Numbered from the stretch's first letter, positions 8,816 to 17,686 are shown. The stretch: DNA of 57,155 nucleotides from an uncultured Acidimicrobiaceae bacterium (GCA_947259095.1 CAMYLA010000024.1:31149-88303); one strand, 5' to 3'. Translations and numbers: made by a program. Notes: generated from the letters alone by a model not told the origin.

Positions 8816-9153
8816 CAGTTCTCCCTCGGTGCGGGGGACCCCGCCGCCTCAACGTAGACGGCGGGAGCGCCGATCACGACCGGGCCGGTTCCGGTCAACG
8901 GGGTGCGGAGTGACCACGGTCGATCGGCCATGGCCACCCGCCGGACCATGGTGACAGGCCAACGATCGCTGCGCCCGAGGACCAGGGCCCGCCAGCTTCG
9001 GGTGGTGATTTCGGATCTCGATCGGCGACGAGGGGGCGATCTGCGACGGTGAGGAGGTTGCGGCGGCCGGAGACCTGCAGACCCGCACAGACCCGGAGAC
9101 CTCCAGACCCGGTGAGCCGGAGGCGCGGACACGATTCCCGCAGGCCTCGTCAT
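8815..9153 (-). CDS. Doubtful small frame upstream of the AlkD-like gene
   Basis: A 112-codon frame ends with a stop that overlaps the next ATG by one base, as in a coupled gene pair. Its N-terminal half is Arg/Pro-rich and low in coding character; only the last 50 residues (from about SDRWPVTMVRR) look protein-like. I recognise no family. It could be the truncated tail of a lost gene or chance. The DNA from 9060 to 9130 holds loose repeats of CAGACCCG-like units. I see nothing else convincing in 8816-9188 apart from the upstream region of the SDR gene at 9189. Confidence 0.25.
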   Translation of the reverse strand: MTRPAGIVSAPPAHRVWRSPGLCGSAGLRPPQPPHRRRSPPRRRSRSEITTRSWRALVLGRSDRWPVTMVRRVAMADRPWSLRTPLTGTGPVVIGAPAVYVEAAGSPAPREN

Positions 9154-9188
9154 TGCCGGTCCGGGGGAGTGGCGCTTAGTGTCTGGGC

Positions 9189-9977
9189 ATGAACGAAGGT
9201 GAGGAAGGACTGGACGGCAAGGTCGCCATTGTCACCGGCGGCGGGGCGCTCGATGACGGGATCGGCAACGGTCGGGCGGCGGCATTGCTGCTGGCCCGAG
9301 CCGGCGCCAGGGTGGTGGTCGTCGACCGCAAGCCGGAGCTGGCCGAGCGGACGGCGGCCATGATCGACGATGAAGGGGGCGCAGCGGTGGCGGTTGCCGG
9401 CGATGTCACCTCCGACGACGACTGCGCATCGATCGTCGCCACCGCCATCGAGGCCTTCGGTGGCGTCGACATCCTGGACAACAATGTCGGCATCGGCAGC
9501 CGAGGTTCGGTCGTCGATCTCGAGCCATCGCAATGGGAGCGGGTGATGAACGTCAACGTCGCCTCGATGTTCCTCATGTCGAAACATGCGATCCCGGCCA
9601 TGATCGAACGAGGTGGGGGGGCCATCGTCAACGTGTCGTCGATCTCGGCGTTGCGACCCCGTGGCCTCACGGCCTACTCCACGTCGAAGGGCGCCGTGAT
9701 CGCCCTCACCAGGGCGATGGCCGTTGACCACGGCCGGGACGGGATCAGGGTCAACTGCGTCGCCCCCGGCCCGGTCTACACGCCGATGGTGGCCGGGCCG
9801 GGCATGAGCGATGAGTTGCGGGAGCGGCGGCGCAACGCCTCCCCGTTGAAGATGGAGGGCAGCGGTTGGGACGTCGGCAATGCGGTGGTGTTCCTGGCAT
9901 CGGCCAGGGCCCGCTACATCACCGGCCAGACCCTGGCCGTCGACGGAGGCGTGACCCTGACCGCGGCCAGTCGTTGA
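9189..9977 (+). CDS. SDR family oxidoreductase
   Basis: A 262-residue classical short-chain dehydrogenase. The cofactor loop is TGGGALDDGIGNG (an extended glycine loop), an acidic residue follows beta 2 (VVVDRK, NAD-preferring), the NAG-like motif is NNVG, catalytic Ser is in NVSSIS, and the active-site pair is YSTSK. The C-terminus GQTLAVDGGVTLT is canonical. It probably interconverts an alcohol and ketone. It precedes the GrdB-like selenoprotein by 79 bp in the same direction but there is no evidence of a shared function. Confidence 0.9.
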   Translation: MNEGEEGLDGKVAIVTGGGALDDGIGNGRAAALLLARAGARVVVVDRKPELAERTAAMIDDEGGAAVAVAGDVTSDDDCASIVATAIEAFGGVDILDNNVGIGSRGSVVDLEPSQWERVMNVNVASMFLMSKHAIPAMIERGGGAIVNVSSISALRPRGLTAYSTSKGAVIALTRAMAVDHGRDGIRVNCVAPGPVYTPMVAGPGMSDELRERRRNASPLKMEGSGWDVGNAVVFLASARARYITGQTLAVDGGVTLTAASR

Positions 9978-10056
9978 TGCCAATCTGACCGACGACCGTC
10001 CGTCGTTCTAGCATCTGCTGAAGAACTCGCGGCCGCCATCTCGATCAGGAGTAACG

Positions 10057-10953
10057 ATGACCGAAACCCGCCGAACCCATCGCTCCCATGTGAGCTACAT
10101 CGACAAGTCCAGGGAGTACTACGCCGCCCACGGCTATGAGCAGCCGTACCGATGGGCGGCCAATGATGAGGCACCGTTCACGCCGCTACCCAAGCCGCTG
10201 TCGGAGTGCAAGGTGGGGTTGGTCACCACGGCCTACTTCCTGCCGGACGGCTTCGTGTACCGGGTCCCGTCCGACCTGCCCCGGATCCCGGCCACCGCCA
10301 CCAAGGGCCAGATCGACAACCTCGACACCAGCCATCTGTCGTGGGCCAAGGACGAGACCCACACCGACGACCCCAACAGCTTCCTGCCGCTGACCCAGCT
10401 CGAACGGCTGGTCGACGAGGGTCGTCTCGGTTCGCTCTCCGAGCGGTTCTACTGCCTCCCGACCCAGTTCAGCCATCGCCAGACGCAGCGCCGCGATGCG
10501 CCACAGATCCTGGAGTGGATGGAGGAGGACGACGTCGACGTTGCGTTGCTCGTGCCGCTTTGACCGGTCTGCCACCAGTCCGTGAGTCTGGGCGCACGAC
10601 ATTTTGAGCAAGCAGGTATCCCGACGGTCGTGGTCGGCTCCGCCCGCGACATCGTGGAGGAGGCCGGGGTGGCCCGGTTCCTCTTCGTCGACTTCCCGCT
10701 GGGGAATCCGTGCGGCAAACCGGGCGACGTCGACATGCAACGGAGCATCGCCGAGTCGGCGGTCGATCTGCTGGAGCGGGCCTTTGTGCCCCGGACCACC
10801 GTCCAGGCCCCGTTCGTCTGGGACGAGGCCGATGACGATTGGCGGCTCCGGTTCATGCACGTCGGCGACGACAACCGGGGCGACCTGGCCGAGGCCGGCG
10901 CCGAGCGCCGCCGCCTCCAAGAGGAGATTCGGGAAGGTACGCCGGCGGGCTGA
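10057..10953 (+). CDS. GrdB/PrdB-like selenoprotein (Sec169, U-x-x-C)
   Basis: Two consecutive frames (10057-10563 and the continuation to 10953) are in phase and separated only by TGA at 10561-10563. Read as selenocysteine this gives a 298-residue protein with the redox motif U169-P-V-C172 inside VALLVP-U-PVCHQS, the environment of the selenoprotein B family of glycine/sarcosine/betaine/D-proline reductases. Similarity continues on both sides without a break. AGGAG at 10047-10051 precedes ATG 10057. A hairpin follows the UGA (10575-10591). Members like this in aerobes are of unknown substrate; a thiol/selenol redox role is likely. The alternative, a nonsense mutation, is disfavoured by the motif, the hairpin and two further selenoprotein genes nearby. 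Confidence 0.85.
10575..10591 (+). promoter_or_regulatory. Candidate bacterial SECIS of the GrdB-like gene
   Basis: Arms CCAGTC (10575-10580) and GTCTGG (10586-10591) pair with one U-U mismatch and enclose the loop CGTGA. The loop starts 17 nt after the UGA, within the usual 16-37 nt for bacterial SECIS elements, and has G at loop position 2. The CGUG loop is shared with the other two selenoprotein genes of the window. Lower stem pairing is weak. Confidence 0.6.
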
Positions 10954-11006
10954 CCGCCGGCCCGGTGTAAGGCGGCGGGCTGACCGCCGGCCCGGTGTGA
11001 GGCGGC
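10941..11006. repeat. Duplicated terminator-like hairpin, 30-bp units
   Basis: Between the convergent selenoprotein and sulfurtransferase genes a 30-bp unit occurs twice (first copy from about 10945, second from about 10975). The first copy forms a perfect hairpin with arms GCCGGCGG (10941-10948) and CCGCCGGC (10954-10961) and loop GCTGA; the TGA in the loop is the stop codon of the selenoprotein gene. The second copy has one arm mismatch. No U-tract follows, so this would be a GC-hairpin type, possibly bidirectional, terminator. Confidence 0.65.
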
Positions 11007-11031
11007 GAGCCGCATCGACTGCGGCCGGTTG

Positions 11032-11877
11032 TCAGATGTCGAGTGGTAACCCGGCGGCCTGCCACTCGCTGAGAGAGCCGTCGTACACGCCGATGTTCTC
11101 GTGGCCGAGCCTGGACAGGGTGAAGGCATCACTGGTGGCGGCGATGCCCCCGCCGCACCAGGTGATGATGCGGTCGCCGCCGACCCCTGCGCCCTCGAAC
11201 ATCGACCGCAGCTCGTCCAGTGGTCGGTAGCGGTGGGTCTCGGGGTCGACCAGGTGCACGGCATACACGTTCTTCGAGGACGGGATGTGGCCGGGGCGTC
11301 CGTAGCCGGTGTCGGTACCGGCGTGGACGGCCGGCGACAGGGCGTTGACCAGACAGACCGCCTCGTCGCCGGTGGCGGCCTCCACCTCGGACCGGCCGAC
11401 CACCAGGCCCGATCGGGGCTCGGCGATCAGCGTGACCGGTTCGTGTTCAGGCCCGGCCCCGGTGGAGGTCGGCCGGCCCTCACCGGTCCACGCCTTCCAA
11501 CCGCCGTCGAGCACCGCGGCGTCGTCGAAGCCAATCGACTGCAACAGCCACCACACCCTGGTGGCCCACATGTTGAACGCCCGGTCGTACAGCACCACTC
11601 GTGTCCCGGCCCCGATGCCCCTCCTGGCGAACGCCTCGGCCAGCCCGGCCGGTTCAAGGGCGGTGAACCGCAGGGCCGAGTCGGGATCGGAGAGTTCGGC
11701 CGCCTGGTCGATGAACCCGCTCCCCGGTATGTTGCCCGCTGCGAACGCCTCCGCGCCGGACTCGATTCGATAGCCGCCCCCATCGGTCGGTCGGAGGAAC
11801 ACGGTGCAATCGAAAACCCGGAGATCGTCGGTTCCGAGTTTTGCCGCCAGTTCGTCGGTGGAAACGAGCACGTCCAT
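11032..11877 (-). CDS. Thiosulfate / 3-mercaptopyruvate sulfurtransferase (tandem rhodanese)
   Basis: A 281-residue two-domain rhodanese. The inactive N-terminal domain has LRVFDCTVFLRP and GSGFIDQAAELSDP; the C-terminal domain carries the catalytic loop TWCGGGIAAT with the sulfur-accepting Cys. The loop CGGGIAA departs from the mercaptopyruvate CGSGVTA and the thiosulfate CRxGxxA types, so donor preference is uncertain. It would transfer sulfane sulfur to cyanide or a thiol. It lies next to a selenoprotein gene, but convergently, so no operon is implied. Confidence 0.9.
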   Translation of the reverse strand: MDVLVSTDELAAKLGTDDLRVFDCTVFLRPTDGGGYRIESGAEAFAAGNIPGSGFIDQAAELSDPDSALRFTALEPAGLAEAFARRGIGAGTRVVLYDRAFNMWATRVWWLLQSIGFDDAAVLDGGWKAWTGEGRPTSTGAGPEHEPVTLIAEPRSGLVVGRSEVEAATGDEAVCLVNALSPAVHAGTDTGYGRPGHIPSSKNVYAVHLVDPETHRYRPLDELRSMFEGAGVGGDRIITWCGGGIAATSDAFTLSRLGHENIGVYDGSLSEWQAAGLPLDI

Positions 11878-11968
11878 GGCTTGGCCTTTCAGTAGAGGGC
11901 TCGGGATCGTGAACCTAGGCCCGATCGCTTCCCGGTACCAGCCGCCTGGGCTCTAACCTGAAGGCGGT

Positions 11969-12502
11969 ATGACGTTCCAGCCAAGCACCGAAGAACTCTT
12001 GAACCGCAACAACGAGTACGCCGTGGAGTTCCACGACAGCGAGCTGCAGGTCCGCCCGAAGCGGCAGCTGGCCATCGTGGCCTGCATGGATTCGCGGATC
12101 GACACCTTCGCCATCCTCGGCCTGGGCAACGGCGACGCCCACATCATCCGCAACGCAGGCGGGATCATCACCGACGACGTGATCCGCTCCCTGTGTCTTT
12201 CGCAACGGTTCCTCGGGACCAGGGAGATCATCCTGGTTCATCACACCGACTGCGGCCTGCAGTCGGTCGACGAGGCCATCTTCCGCGACGAGCTCAACGC
12301 CGAGCTCGGGGTGAAGCCGTGGTGGTCGCTCGAGGCCTTCTCCGACCCGTTCGACGATGTCCGCCAATCGATCCAACGGCTCTACATGACACCCTTCGTT
12401 GCCTACAAGGAGCACATTCGGGGTTTCGTCTACGACGTGACCACCGGTCTGCTCGACGAGGTCCAGGGCAGCAGACCGGTCGACGAAGACCGCTCAACCT
12501 GA
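11969..12502 (+). CDS. Beta-class carbonic anhydrase
   Basis: A 177-residue beta carbonic anhydrase with the zinc ligands in order: Cys in ACMDSRID (with the Asp-Arg dyad), then His and Cys in HHTDCG. GNGDAHIIRNAGG is the family's substrate-access segment. It converts CO2 and bicarbonate in the cytoplasm. The length is that of the short beta forms of actinobacteria. It is divergent from the sulfurtransferase and ends shortly before a 25-bp tandem repeat. Confidence 0.93.
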   Translation: MTFQPSTEELLNRNNEYAVEFHDSELQVRPKRQLAIVACMDSRIDTFAILGLGNGDAHIIRNAGGIITDDVIRSLCLSQRFLGTREIILVHHTDCGLQSVDEAIFRDELNAELGVKPWWSLEAFSDPFDDVRQSIQRLYMTPFVAYKEHIRGFVYDVTTGLLDEVQGSRPVDEDRST

Positions 12503-12514
12503 GCCATCACTGTC

Positions 12515-12583
12515 CTCACGGTGCTTCCAGCACGGTGTGCTTACGGTGCTTCCAGCACGGTGTGCTCACGGTGCTTCCAGCAC
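12515..12583. repeat. 25-bp tandem repeat made of a gene's last codons and stop
   Basis: Units begin at 12515, 12540 and 12565; the first two are 25 bp and differ at one base, the third is complete for 19 bp. On the minus strand the third copy is the authentic end of the PEP-utilising gene (last codons plus TGA at 12568-12566), so copies 1 and 2 are duplications of that end into the intergenic space. Each contains GTGCT and AGCAC arms around GGA, a small hairpin that may act as terminator between the convergent genes. Confidence 0.8.
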
Positions 12584-14293
12584 CTTGATCGTGCCTTCGG
12601 TGCCGTCGACCTCAACCAGCATGCCGTCCTGGAGCCTGGCGGTCGCCCCGTCCACGGCAACCACGCAGGGGATGGCCAGCTCCCGGGCCACGATCACCGC
12701 ATGGCTCATCAGCGCCCCGACATTGACCACCACCGCCGCTGCGGGGAGGAACAGCGGGGTCCACGAGGGGTCGGTCAGGGGGGCAACCAGGATCTCGCCT
12801 GGTTCCAGGGCGCTACAGTCTGCCGGATCGAGCACCACCCGGACCCGGCCGGTCGCCACCCCGCTGGAGCCGGCGTTGCCGGACAGCTGCCCACCGACAT
12901 GGATCGCCTCCGGTGGTGCCTGCTGTTCGGCCTCGAGTTCCTCGATGGTCGGCACCTCGTTCTGGGAAGTGATGAAGAAACGTGGCTCGACCGCGCTGAA
13001 CCGGGCGTGCAGGGCGGCGCGCTCGGCCAGGACCTCGGCCATCGAGGCCGGGTCTTCCAGGTAGGCCGGCAGCTCGGTCTGAGGGTAGAGCAGGGCCACC
13101 GCCACCGGATCGGGATTGCCACCTCGCTCGGCGGCTCGCCGGACCAACTCCCGGTAGGCCTGCTTTGCTGCCAATGACGCTCGGACCGCCCGATCCCTGG
13201 TTGCCTCACGGGCCTGGGCCCAGTACGGGGCGGCCTTGATGGCCCGATCGAAGTTGGTCCGGTCGAGGAAGTTCAGGTGGGGTCGGATCTCAGCGATCGC
13301 CGCCTCCCGTCTTGCCTGATCATCGGCCAACCGGGACGCCGGAGACAGGTCGGTGTCGGACCGCCGCATCACGTCGACCGCGGCCAGTGCGAGCTCCGGG
13401 GTGTTGTCCCAGGTCCGGCTGGACAGCTCCCAGTCGTTGGGGCCCCGATGACCGTGCTTGGCCACGAAGGCCTTGAACGAGGTGAGAAAATCCTCGGCCG
13501 TCGGCGTGCCGGCCAGCCGGTCGGCCAGGTCGTCGACCCCGCCGTCGAACGCCTCCATCAGAACGGGCTCGGCCTTGACCAGCTTGGCGATGTCGTTCAG
13601 GTCATGGGAGTACTGGGCCGAGCGGACATCGCCGGCAGCCCCGATCAGGTGGGTGACCAGGCCGGGTTGGCCCGCCGCCACCGCCGCATCGGCCAGAACC
13701 CCGGACACGATGGCGGCGATCGCCGTGGACTTCATGTGGTTGCCGAACACCGGCCCGAAGGTGTCACCGTAGAAGGAGAGATAGTCCAGCAGCACCGAAT
13801 CGGGGGCGTCGAGCGGCGGCCGCCTGGCTTCGATCACCGCCGTTCTGGTGAAGCTGTCGGCCACCACCGGCGGTAGCTCCTTGGTGCCCAGGGCCTTCAG
13901 CACCGTGCGGAGGATCTTGATCGATGACCGCAGGCTCTTGTCGCCCTTGCGGGGCACATAGGTCGGGGGATCGCCCTCGCCGAAGAACGACACGTCGATC
14001 GCCTCGGCCGACGAGCCGGGGGCCCGGACACCCATCATCCGCAGGTAGGAGAGGTTGAGATAGGAGTAGCCGCCGTAGAGCCCGATGATGACAGGGTCGT
14101 CGCTGGCGAAATCGGACTTGGACAGGATGCCGAGCTCATCGTAGGCGCTGCGCCAGGCGGCCTCGGCGGGGATGACCGCCAGCTCGTAGGTCAGGGCCGT
14201 GATGACCTCGGGAAACACCTCGCCGATGTTGCCCCTGGTGTTGATCGGCCACCGAGGGTCGATCTTGCCCTCGATGATCCAGCGTTGTCCCAT
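12566..14293 (-). CDS. PEP-utilising enzyme mobile-domain protein
   Basis: A 575-residue protein whose C-terminal 100 residues are the swivelling phosphohistidine domain of PEP synthase/PPDK-type enzymes: GVATGRVRVV, then GALMSHAVIVARE with the phosphorylatable His, and IPCVV. The N-terminal 450 residues resemble the central region of rifampicin phosphotransferase and PEP-synthase-like proteins (NTRGNIGEVFPEVITAL, FVAKHGHRGPNDWEL), but the ATP-grasp domain is absent. It would need a partner to phosphorylate the His, or act as a subunit. ATG 14293 is the only sensible start. No ATP-grasp gene is adjacent. Confidence 0.8.
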   Translation of the reverse strand: MGQRWIIEGKIDPRWPINTRGNIGEVFPEVITALTYELAVIPAEAAWRSAYDELGILSKSDFASDDPVIIGLYGGYSYLNLSYLRMMGVRAPGSSAEAIDVSFFGEGDPPTYVPRKGDKSLRSSIKILRTVLKALGTKELPPVVADSFTRTAVIEARRPPLDAPDSVLLDYLSFYGDTFGPVFGNHMKSTAIAAIVSGVLADAAVAAGQPGLVTHLIGAAGDVRSAQYSHDLNDIAKLVKAEPVLMEAFDGGVDDLADRLAGTPTAEDFLTSFKAFVAKHGHRGPNDWELSSRTWDNTPELALAAVDVMRRSDTDLSPASRLADDQARREAAIAEIRPHLNFLDRTNFDRAIKAAPYWAQAREATRDRAVRASLAAKQAYRELVRRAAERGGNPDPVAVALLYPQTELPAYLEDPASMAEVLAERAALHARFSAVEPRFFITSQNEVPTIEELEAEQQAPPEAIHVGGQLSGNAGSSGVATGRVRVVLDPADCSALEPGEILVAPLTDPSWTPLFLPAAAVVVNVGALMSHAVIVARELAIPCVVAVDGATARLQDGMLVEVDGTEGTIKVLEAP

Positions 14294-14392
14294 GCCACTC
14301 CTCGTCCGCTCGATGGGGAAAGCGATGTGGGGAGAGAGGGTACCGCACCGACTCCGATGCGGATAGTTGATGGCCGCAGGTCGGCTTGGAGC

Positions 14393-15301
14393 TCAGGAGA
14401 AGTCGTACAGCGTTGTCGGGTTGTCGACCAGGATCCGGTTCCGGACCTGCTCGTCTGGGGCGTATCGGACCAACAGATCCAGCAGGTGGCCCTCGTCCGG
14501 CATGATCGCCATATTGGGATGAGGCCAGTCCGTTCCCCACAGCACTCGATCCGGTGCGGCGTCGATCAGGGCTCTGGCGAACGGGATCACGTCGTCGTAG
14601 GGGGCGACCTTGCCTGCGGTCAACCGCTCGGCGCAGGAGATCTTGACCCAGCACCGCTCGTCCCGGGCCATGAGGGCCAGGAGCTGCTGGAACGGTTCCT
14701 GCTCCACCCCCTCGTCGGCCGGCGGCCGTGCCATGTGGTCGATCACGTACGGCACCGGCATGGCGGCCAGCAGGTCGGCGTGGGTCGGGAGGTCCTTGGC
14801 GTCGAAGTGGAGCACGATGTGCCAGTTCAGTTCGGCCACCCGGTTGACCAGCCGCCAGAAGGTATCGAGGTCGGGGGCGCCGCCGAGGTGGGCCACGAAG
14901 TTGAACCGGGTCCCCCGGACACCGACCTCGTGGAGGTCCTCCAGGTCGGCATCGGAGAACGATTCGTCGATCATCGCCACCCCGGCGTAGCGGCCGCGAC
15001 CTCGTTTGATGGCATCGACCATGGCGGTGTTGTCGGTGCCGTGGCAGCTGGCCTGGACGAACACCGCCCGACTCAGCCCCAGTCGTTCCTGGAGCCGCTC
15101 GAAGTCCTCGATGCCCGAGTCCGGTGGGGTGTAGGAGCGCCCGGGCGAGAACGGGTATCGGGCCGCCGGTCCGAAGATGTGGCAGTGGGCGTCGCAAGCA
15201 TCGGGCGGAGGCGTGAACGCCGTCGGCGCCGACGCCAGTGGGATCGGACCGGGCACCGTTGGGACGGGAGCCGCATCGTGAGGTGGGTTTTGAGTGGCCA
15301 A
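14393..15301 (-). CDS. Amidohydrolase, 2-pyrone-4,6-dicarboxylate hydrolase (LigI)-like
   Basis: A 302-residue TIM-barrel metal-dependent hydrolase. It has ACDAHCHIFGPAARYPFSP, with the HxH motif at the barrel start, VIDHMARPP, and WGTDWPHPN near the C-terminus carrying the catalytic Asp. These are the signatures of the LigI subgroup, which opens 2-pyrone-4,6-dicarboxylate to 4-oxalomesaconate in protocatechuate 4,5-cleavage. The next gene encodes a PrpF/GalD-like tautomerase that handles exactly this product, which strengthens the call. Other lactonases of COG3618 are the alternative. Confidence 0.82.
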   Translation of the reverse strand: MATQNPPHDAAPVPTVPGPIPLASAPTAFTPPPDACDAHCHIFGPAARYPFSPGRSYTPPDSGIEDFERLQERLGLSRAVFVQASCHGTDNTAMVDAIKRGRGRYAGVAMIDESFSDADLEDLHEVGVRGTRFNFVAHLGGAPDLDTFWRLVNRVAELNWHIVLHFDAKDLPTHADLLAAMPVPYVIDHMARPPADEGVEQEPFQQLLALMARDERCWVKISCAERLTAGKVAPYDDVIPFARALIDAAPDRVLWGTDWPHPNMAIMPDEGHLLDLLVRYAPDEQVRNRILVDNPTTLYDFS

Positions 15302-15349
15302 GACCTCTCCTGGGTGGTTCGGGGTGGTCCGTCGAGCATCGGCCGGGTG

Positions 15350-16453
15350 TCAGGGCCGGGGAAAGGCGACGCCGTCCATCAGCTTGCGGGCGGTTCGGAT
15401 GATGCCGGACCGTTCGGCCACCGGCCTGCCGTCTTCGTCGAACGAAACGGTGATGGCGGCCTCGAAGCCGCCGGTCGGGTGTTCCAGGAGCACGGTGTCT
15501 CCGGGGTCGGTCGACCGAGCGACCTGGGCCGCCGGCGAGCCGGGCAGCCTGGCTGCAGTGGCAACGCTCACCGCCCCCAGTACCCCGATGGCCTGGTGGC
15601 AACGGTGGGGAATGAACGTCCTGGTGCTGAGGGCCCCCGATCCGGTGGGCGGTGAGACCATCGTCAGCTTTGGCACGGTGGCCTCGGCCACGTCGCCGAG
15701 GCCCATGATCGGCCCGGCCGCAAGCCGGATCGACTCCAACCGGTGCCGCAGGCCGGTGTCGGTCTCCAGCTCGACCGGGGACTCGGTGCCGACCACGCCC
15801 ATGGCGTCGGCTCGCATCACCACCACCGGCATGCCGTTGTCGATGAGGGTCACCTCGATGCCGTCGATGGTGTCCACCACGTTGCCGGTCGGCAGCAACG
15901 CCCCGCACGACGAACCGGCGACGTCGTCGAAATCGAGCCGGATCGGGGCCCCTGCGCCCGGCACGCCCGCCACCACCGCATCGCCGTCGTAGACCACCCG
16001 ATCGCCGTCGAGCCTCACCGTGGCGGTGGCGGTCCCCCCGGTGTTGCGGAGTCGGATCCCGACCCGGGCCAGGCCGTCGTGTGAGCGGGGAAACGTCGAC
16101 GGGTCGAGCAACCGGCGCTCGAAGGCGAACGGCGCCACCGCGGCCAACATGTTGCCGCAGTTCTGCCGATCGCTGACCAACGCCTCGTCGACGGAGACCT
16201 GGAGAAACAGGTAGTCGAGATCGGCGCCGTCTGTGCCGTCGACCGACACGATCGCCACCTTGCTGGTCAGCGGGTGGGCACCACCCAGGCCGTCGATCTG
16301 GCGCTCGTCCGGCGACCCCATCAACCGCAGCAGCAGATCGTCCCGCTCATCGGGATCGGCCGGCACATCGGCACCGTCGAGCACCAGGCCCTTCGAGGTG
16401 CCGCCCCGCATCAGCATCACGGCAACGCCATCGACCGCAGAGTTGCCGGACAT
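15350..16453 (-). CDS. PrpF/GalD-like 4-oxalomesaconate tautomerase
   Basis: A 367-residue protein of the PrpF isomerase family, built from two diaminopimelate-epimerase-like halves. MLMRGGTSKGLVL at the start, QIDGLGGAHPLTSKVAIV and QNCGNMLAAVAPFA are diagnostic. PrpF enzymes isomerise aconitates; GalD interconverts 4-oxalomesaconate tautomers in gallate and protocatechuate breakdown. Its position 48 bp upstream of the LigI-like gene, same strand, supports the GalD role. No ring-cleavage dioxygenase or hydratase/aldolase of this route lies in the window. Confidence 0.85.
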   Translation of the reverse strand: MSGNSAVDGVAVMLMRGGTSKGLVLDGADVPADPDERDDLLLRLMGSPDERQIDGLGGAHPLTSKVAIVSVDGTDGADLDYLFLQVSVDEALVSDRQNCGNMLAAVAPFAFERRLLDPSTFPRSHDGLARVGIRLRNTGGTATATVRLDGDRVVYDGDAVVAGVPGAGAPIRLDFDDVAGSSCGALLPTGNVVDTIDGIEVTLIDNGMPVVVMRADAMGVVGTESPVELETDTGLRHRLESIRLAAGPIMGLGDVAEATVPKLTMVSPPTGSGALSTRTFIPHRCHQAIGVLGAVSVATAARLPGSPAAQVARSTDPGDTVLLEHPTGGFEAAITVSFDEDGRPVAERSGIIRTARKLMDGVAFPRP

Positions 16454-16501
16454 CGGGTCAAGTGTGCCAAGTGGCGTGGCGGTTGTCGACCGGGCGCAGG
16501 G

Positions 16502-17551
16502 TCACTCCTGGCTCACCCGCTTCACCAGATCCAGTGCCCGGCCCAGCGTTGCCACCCGCTCGTCCAGCGTGCGCCCGGCCGGGGCCAGCCGGAGGGTGTC
16601 GACGCCGGCGTCCCGGTAGGCCCGGATCCTGGCCGCCACGCTGTCATCGTCGCCAAGCAGGTTCGTCTGCAGCACCAGCTCGTCCGGCACTGCGGCGATG
16701 GCCTCGTCCCGCCTCCCGTCGACCCAGAGTTGCTGGACCTCGATACAGGCTTCCTCGAACCCTGCCCGACGGTAGGCCTCGTTGTAGAAGTTGGTGGTTG
16801 GCGAACCCATGGCTCCGAGGGAGAAGGCGGTCCCCGCCCGGTGGGGCTCCATCAGTTCATCGAGATCGTCGCCGAAGCGCACCGAGCCACCGACCTGCAC
16901 GTCGATGTCTGCCATCGATCGGCCCGCCGACTCGGCCCCCTGCCGGATCGAGTCCAGGAGGGCCCCGCCGGCCTCGGGGACGAAGGAGGTTCCGACCCAA
17001 CCGTCGGCCACCGCCCCGGTCAGCTCCAGGGCCTTCGGGCCGAGCGTTGCCAGGTAGACCGGGATCCGGTCGTCGGCCGGTTGGGCCAGCCGCAACGCCT
17101 TGCCCTGACCGCCGGGCCGGGGCAGCACGTACTGGTTGCCGTCGTAGACGAGCTTCTCGCCGGCGAAGGCGAGGCGGAGGATGTCGACGTACTCCCGCAG
17201 CCGCTCGAGCGGCCGGGCGAACGGCTGACCGGTCAACCCCTCGACGACCTGGGGGCCACTGACCCCGAGGCCCAGCACGAACCGGCCGTCGGAGATGGTC
17301 GACATGGTCATGGCGCTCATCGCTGCCATCGACGGCGCCCGGGCGCTGACCTGCATGATCCCGGTGCCGAGCTTGATCCGATCGGTCACCGCCGCCAGAT
17401 AGGCCAGCGTGGTCAGGCAGTCCTGGCCCCAGGCCTCGGCCGACCAGCAATAGTCGACGCCGAGTTTTTCGGCCTCCGTGATGAAATCGACCTGCTGCTG
17501 CCAGTCCTCCTTGCCGCTGGCCGCCCCTCCCACTCCCACTGCTGTTCTCAT
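16502..17551 (-). CDS. LLM-class F420-dependent oxidoreductase
   Basis: A 349-residue luciferase-like barrel protein. Motifs are DYCWSAEAWGQDCLTTLAYL, the family loop KLGTGIMQVSARAPSMAAM, and GRFVLGLGVSGPQVVEGL with IYLATLGPKALEL later (here VYLATLGPKALEL). Actinobacterial members mostly use coenzyme F420 rather than FMN. It may oxidise an alcohol or reduce an unsaturated acid; substrate unknown. It begins a leftward run with PrpF and LigI-like genes (49-bp spacing) and is divergent from the sulfatase operon. Confidence 0.88.
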   Translation of the reverse strand: MRTAVGVGGAASGKEDWQQQVDFITEAEKLGVDYCWSAEAWGQDCLTTLAYLAAVTDRIKLGTGIMQVSARAPSMAAMSAMTMSTISDGRFVLGLGVSGPQVVEGLTGQPFARPLERLREYVDILRLAFAGEKLVYDGNQYVLPRPGGQGKALRLAQPADDRIPVYLATLGPKALELTGAVADGWVGTSFVPEAGGALLDSIRQGAESAGRSMADIDVQVGGSVRFGDDLDELMEPHRAGTAFSLGAMGSPTTNFYNEAYRRAGFEEACIEVQQLWVDGRRDEAIAAVPDELVLQTNLLGDDDSVAARIRAYRDAGVDTLRLAPAGRTLDERVATLGRALDLVKRVSQE

Positions 17552-17686
17552 GCCCCGACACTACGCCTCCCGGTCGGGTCGGCAAAAGCGCCGATGGCCA
17601 CGTCTGGCGGTCCGGCTTCGGTTCGGAGCCTGGTGATGCCATCGTGCCGCTTTCCCCTCGCCGACCGGTGCACCATGATGTGAGCC

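Noticed and set aside
10561..10563. TGA in the GrdB-like gene as a simple nonsense mutation giving a pseudogene.
   Set aside because: It is at the redox position of the family, is followed by PVC and a SECIS-like hairpin, and two more selenoprotein genes with the same signals exist in the window.
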